64,000 bases of DNA from BACL27 sp964203235 (lineage in GTDB: Bacteria; Actinomycetota; Acidimicrobiia; Acidimicrobiales; Ilumatobacteraceae), in assembly GCA_964203235.1 (NCBI GenBank), contig CAXNLE010000002.1:806001-870000 (forward strand). Reading direction: 5' to 3'. The position numbers were made by a program, and so were the translations under genes. Positions 61,074-64,000 of this stretch are shown here, in pieces. Position 1 is the stretch's first letter, and each line of letters starts with the position of its first letter. The notes beneath the pieces are model-generated. The model saw only the letters and a program-made list of their open reading frames with translations. It ran no database searches and was not told the origin of the DNA.

Positions 61074-61733
61074 GTGATTTTTGCGCTGACGATTTTCGTC
61101 GGTGCTGTAGTTGGTGCGTTGGTGGGCATCACTGCCACTAACTTTATTTCTGAAATTGATTCGCAGATGGTCATCTCACGGTTAAAACTTATTATTTTGG
61201 GCATTGTGTTCGGCACGTTCTTTGCATTTTTAATTCACACACGATTTTCAAACTGGGATCAACAAGTTGCCTATTCAATTTTGTGTAGTGGACTAATTTT
61301 GCAAACGATGATTGATGCATTGACACATCGTTTGGTTCGAAGCGTTACACATTTAATTGGCGCGACCGGCGTTGTGCTTTTGCTAGTTAGTGCAATTCGC
61401 GCAGATAGTTATGGTTCAATTATCGCGGCGTTAGTCTGCGCCGTCGCCAGTGGGTTTTTGTTTGGAGCAATTAATAAAATTGCGCCCGGTGGATTGGGAG
61501 TTGGAGATGTACGGCTCGTGCCAGTTCTTGGTTGGTATTTGGGCTTTCTCGGGTATGACGAGTCAGTTTGGGCAATTTTTATTGCGTGTCTCAGTGCCAG
61601 TGTGGTTGGGGTGAGTTTGATTGCACTTGGGCGCGGGTCGTTAAAACGCAAGCTCGCTTTTGGTCCATACCTGACGCTTGGAACACTCGTCTGTGTATTT
61701 TTCGGCGACCGATTGCCGAGTGTTTTTAACTAG
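61074..61733 (+). CDS. Prepilin peptidase, A24 family
   Basis: A 219-residue membrane protein with about seven hydrophobic segments. The two catalytic Asp are in LQTMIDALTHRLV (about residue 84) and GGLGVGDVRLVPVLG (about residue 146). The N-terminal zinc/methyltransferase domain of PilD-type enzymes is absent; the form is TadV/CpaA-like or a truncated A24. It would cleave type IV pilin-like leader peptides, though no pilin gene is in this window. GTG start, 10 bases after mce, so it is in the same transcription unit by position only. Confidence 0.85.
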   Translation: MIFALTIFVGAVVGALVGITATNFISEIDSQMVISRLKLIILGIVFGTFFAFLIHTRFSNWDQQVAYSILCSGLILQTMIDALTHRLVRSVTHLIGATGVVLLLVSAIRADSYGSIIAALVCAVASGFLFGAINKIAPGGLGVGDVRLVPVLGWYLGFLGYDESVWAIFIACLSASVVGVSLIALGRGSLKRKLAFGPYLTLGTLVCVFFGDRLPSVFN

Positions 61734-61784
61734 TCGATTATTTCAGCCAGTCGCCGAAGTTAGCTAGTCGTCTAAGTTGGTGAG

Positions 61785-62666
61785 ATGCAAGTTCATTTAA
61801 TCGACGGCACCTATGAAATGTATCGACAGCATTACGGCTCTGCGATTCGTGATAAAGAACCGCCACCATTTGCAGCGACGATTGGTATTTTAACTTCGAC
61901 TCTGCAACTACTTGCAGATGGCGCAACTCATATTGCAGTGGCGACTGATCATGTGATCGAAAGTTTTCGCAATGAACTATACAGCGGATACAAAACCAGC
62001 GAAGGCATGGAGCCGGTTTTGCTTGAGCAGATACCAATAGTTGAAGATGCGCTGCGAGCGATGGGTGTAACGGTTTGGGCAATGGAGAAATACGAAGCCG
62101 ACGATGCGTTGGCTTCTGGTGTGGCTGTGGCGTGTGAAGATCGTCGCGTTCACCAAGTGCGAATCTTGACGCCAGATAAAGATTTAGGTCAATGTGTAAG
62201 TGGCCGAAGAGTTGTTCAGGTTGATCGACGCAAGAATATTGTGCTTGACGAATCTGCTATTCGTGAGAAGTTTGGTATTGGTCCTGAATCAATCGCAGAT
62301 TATTTGGCACTAGTTGGAGATACCGCTGATGGGTTTCCGGGATTGCCTGGCTGGGGAGCCAAGAGTGCATCAACAGTGCTTGCTCGATATGTCGCACTTG
62401 ATGCGATACCTGATGATCATGAACAATGGAAAACTGATGGCTTAACGACATTGCGTGGTGCGGAGAAACTTGCAACAACATTGCGCACTCAACGAAAAGA
62501 CGCCGAACTTTTTCGAACCCTTGCCACGTTGGTGCAAGACGTACCAGTCGGTTCTGTAGACAGTTGGAAGTGGAATGGTGCGAAACCAGAATTCACCGGG
62601 ATGTTAGAAAAATTTGGCGCAACACACTTACTAGATCGACTTGAGCGAGTTAAAACCCTTTCGTAA
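61785..62666 (+). CDS. 5'-3' exonuclease (flap-type, Pol I N-domain-like)
   Basis: A 293-residue PIN/FEN-like nuclease: HLIDGTYEMYR (first Asp), FRNELYSGYKTSEGM, KYEADDALAS and TPDKDLGQCV (Asp cluster), then VGDTADGFPGLPGWGAKSAS, which is the helix-hairpin-helix end. No polymerase domain follows, so it is a stand-alone exonuclease, known in Actinobacteria besides PolA. It processes flaps or primers in replication and repair. Its end overlaps a convergent GT2 gene by 36 bases. Confidence 0.87.
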   Translation: MQVHLIDGTYEMYRQHYGSAIRDKEPPPFAATIGILTSTLQLLADGATHIAVATDHVIESFRNELYSGYKTSEGMEPVLLEQIPIVEDALRAMGVTVWAMEKYEADDALASGVAVACEDRRVHQVRILTPDKDLGQCVSGRRVVQVDRRKNIVLDESAIREKFGIGPESIADYLALVGDTADGFPGLPGWGAKSASTVLARYVALDAIPDDHEQWKTDGLTTLRGAEKLATTLRTQRKDAELFRTLATLVQDVPVGSVDSWKWNGAKPEFTGMLEKFGATHLLDRLERVKTLS

Positions 62667-63551
62667 CAACTCGAACGCAACCAAAGGCAATGCCCACAAG
62701 TTTTGAATCAAAAGACCTAGCGCTCGAATTAGGTTTCGTGCTTGCAACGAGCGCCATGCAAAGAGCAGACCATAAAGTCCGACTGTTCGTCTTCCACTTA
62801 AGTTGTTAAGCAAACTTAAGCCAGGAAGTTTTTGTGCTTGGCGATACAACTCGTAGTTATCTGAAGTGAGAACCAAACTATTGCTTGAAATCGAAGACAA
62901 TGATGATTTCACACGACGAATATCAGTTAGAAACTTTGGCAGAATTGCCAGATCACCGATTTTTGCTAAGGCGAGCCAGAGTGCAAAATCTTGTGCATAT
63001 AAATATTTCTGGTTATAACCACCAACAGACTGTGCGCTCTGCCTGCGAAACATTGCAGACGAATTGACTATTGGGTTATCTGATGCCATTCGTCGCATGA
63101 CATCAACACTTGCAGTTGGCGTTCGCACTTCGTTGATCAGGTTTCCGTGCTGGTCAATGTTGCGATACCAACTGCCGACAACAAGAATATTTTTATTGTT
63201 TACTAGAAAGTCAAATTGCTGTTGCAAGCGATCTTGGCTTGAAATGTCGTCAGCGTCAAGAATCGCTACAAATTCTGCGTGAGCATTTTCTAGTGCGATG
63301 GCAAGTGCTGGGGTTCGGCCATGATTTTTGTCAAGAGCGATAACTCTGATGCGATCATCATTTAGATTTTTAACAACAGTTAAAGAGTTATCAGTCGAGC
63401 AATTGTCGACTAGGACAAGTTCCCAGTTGGTAAAAGTTTGCGCGACGATGCTACGAACGCTCAGTTCAATCGTTGAAGCTGCGTTATAACAAGTCATCAA
63501 CACTGAAACTTTTGGTGTGGCTGTTGATGCTGAAGTCAGATGCGTTTCCAA
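62631..63551 (-). CDS. GT2 glycosyltransferase
   Basis: A 306-residue GT-A enzyme: KVSVLMTCYNAASTIELSVRSIV, VLVDNCSTDNS, VAILDADDISS (DxD, about residue 97), SSAMFRRQSAQSVGGYN and YAQDFALWLALAKIG. A hydrophobic or basic C-terminal end follows. It is alone between core genes, not within a glycan operon. It may glycosylate a surface component. The SRP RNA gene is just upstream on the same strand. Confidence 0.83.
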   Translation of the reverse strand: METHLTSASTATPKVSVLMTCYNAASTIELSVRSIVAQTFTNWELVLVDNCSTDNSLTVVKNLNDDRIRVIALDKNHGRTPALAIALENAHAEFVAILDADDISSQDRLQQQFDFLVNNKNILVVGSWYRNIDQHGNLINEVRTPTASVDVMRRMASDNPIVNSSAMFRRQSAQSVGGYNQKYLYAQDFALWLALAKIGDLAILPKFLTDIRRVKSSLSSISSNSLVLTSDNYELYRQAQKLPGLSLLNNLSGRRTVGLYGLLFAWRSLQARNLIRALGLLIQNLWALPLVAFELLRKGFNSLKSI

Positions 63552-63573
63552 ACTTTGATCGTTTCCGCCGACT

Positions 63574-63685
63574 GAAGTGACGACCAGGCGATCTGCGGCA
63601 CTCGAATGGTTCCGATGAAGGCTGCTGCCTTCCGGCTCTGACCTGATTCTTGGGCACTCGTTGCACAGGACCCGGCCGCCACCTC
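63574..63685 (-). ncRNA. ffs: Signal recognition particle RNA (small bacterial type)
   Basis: On the - strand the apical hairpin carries GGTCAGAGCCGGAAGGCAGC, the Ffh-binding symmetric loop and GGAA-type tetraloop region of SRP RNA. The two flanks pair with each other in a long helix (GAGGTGGCGGCCGGG with CCTGGTCGTCACTTC, several G-U pairs). Pairing continues outward to 63561-63698, so the ends are approximate. The ffs/tRNA-Ser/tadA/dnaX neighbourhood is the actinobacterial order, with dnaX-recR here moved about 6 kb away. Confidence 0.9.
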
Positions 63686-63810
63686 ACTCGACGGAAACGG
63701 TTTCTTAACGATATCCGCAATCTGTGATCGGCAAATCGTGCTGGTTAATCGTTCTAGTAGTGCTCAGATAGCCTGCCAACGCTGAACAGTTCACATTGTT
63801 CGGGCGATTT

Positions 63811-63898
63811 GGAGGGGTGCGAGAGCGGCCGAATCGGCACGCTTGGAAAGCGTGTGAGGCGCAAGTCTCCGTGGGTTCGAATCCCACCCCCTCCGCCA
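63811..63898 (+). tRNA. tRNA-Ser (GGA)
   Basis: Acceptor GGAGGGG pairs with CCCCTCC; anticodon stem CACGC/GCGTG around TTGGAAA gives GGA; long variable arm; T-arm GGTTCGAATCC; discriminator G; CCA encoded at 63896-63898. The final A is also the first base of the ATG of tadA. Confidence 0.94.
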
Positions 63899-64000
63899 TG
63901 ATCACTAACGATGATGCGATGAATTTTGCACTGGCTGAAGCGCGGCTCGCACTCGCGCACGATGACGTACCAGTTGGCGCGATCGTGATTCATAATGACG
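63898..64000 (+). CDS. tadA: tRNA adenosine deaminase TadA, 5' part (runs off window)
   Basis: ATG at 63898-63900, overlapping the last base of the tRNA-Ser CCA, opens a frame through the window end: about 34 residues with MNFALAEARLALA and DVPVGAIVIHND, the start of a CDA-fold deaminase (the catalytic HAE and PCxxC motifs would lie outside). TadA makes inosine at position 34 of tRNA-Arg(ACG), which is encoded at 38558. The synteny ffs/tRNA-Ser/tadA supports this. A second in-frame ATG lies at 63919. Confidence 0.8.
   Translation, partial: MITNDDAMNFALAEARLALAHDDVPVGAIVIHND

Noticed and set aside
63705..63905. Frames on the - strand across tRNA-Ser ending in GFEPTETCASH-type text
   Set aside because: These are translations of a tRNA gene on the opposite strand, a well-known false-gene pattern.

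Overview
The window looks like a piece of an actinobacterial chromosome close to the replication origin. The most likely source is a low-to-moderate GC member of Acidimicrobiia or a related lineage (inference). The evidence is gene content typical of Actinobacteria: a DUF3566 membrane protein followed by tRNA-Ile (normally just after gyrA), CrgA, trpG, a PASTA Ser/Thr kinase (pknB), a PP2C phosphatase (pstP), an FHA protein and tRNA-Leu, a DUF2510 protein, an acyl-CoA carboxylase beta/epsilon pair, dnaX-recR, and SRP RNA with tRNA-Ser(GGA) and tadA. GTG and TTG starts are frequent, and stop/start overlaps are common.

Layout: (1) 1-7.7 kb: DUF3566, tRNA-Ile, a short surface-glycan block (DegT-like protein, FemAB-like acyltransferase, GT4), an NAD-binding protein, a Fur-type regulator, the DUF1003 and MgtE_N/CBS pair, tRNA-Ala. 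(2) 7.7-17.8 kb: one long + strand glycan operon with a LIC12162-type transferase, a CapE/CapF/CapG-like set expected to make UDP-N-acetyl-L-fucosamine, a 2OG-Fe(II) oxygenase placed inside that set, two GT4 enzymes, an SDR, DUF2304 and a polyprenyl-phosphate-type GT2. (3) 17.9-24.4 kb: thiolase, crgA, trpG, pknB-pstP-fhaA, tRNA-Leu. (4) 24.4-36.6 kb: a second glycan region with Wzm/Wzt-type ABC export, three GT2 domains in two proteins, two stand-alone coiled-coil proteins placed directly before GT2 genes, an O-antigen-ligase-type membrane protein, a membrane FlaA1/CapD-type enzyme, a Wzz-like protein with a degenerate kinase-like tail, a second 2OG oxygenase and an MBL-fold/Rieske fusion. 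(5) 36.7-40.3 kb: pheA and a tRNA cluster (Ser, Ser, Arg) with secreted proteins between the tRNAs and a duplicated 3' half of tRNA-Arg. (6) 40.5-48.7 kb: a third glycan block (YdcF, GT2, two polytopic membrane proteins, UDP-sugar dehydrogenase, a GT2 with a non-canonical start, SDR, GNAT). (7) 48.7-64 kb: mostly housekeeping and central metabolism: msrA, MFS pump, CaiB-type CoA transferase, acyl-CoA carboxylase, CopC/CopD-like protein, dnaX-recR, thiolase, crotonyl-CoA carboxylase/reductase and epimerase (ethylmalonyl-CoA type chemistry), prepilin peptidase, 5'-3' exonuclease, GT2, SRP RNA, tRNA-Ser, start of tadA.

Taken together, a conserved origin-proximal backbone has been opened, often beside tRNA genes, by blocks of surface polysaccharide genes. 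The polysaccharide appears to contain an N-acetyl-fucosamine-type sugar and a hexuronic acid, to be exported by an ABC transporter, and possibly to be oxidatively decorated (two 2OG oxygenases and an MBL/Rieske protein). These pathway statements are inferred from family membership and gene order; no substrate can be read from the sequence.
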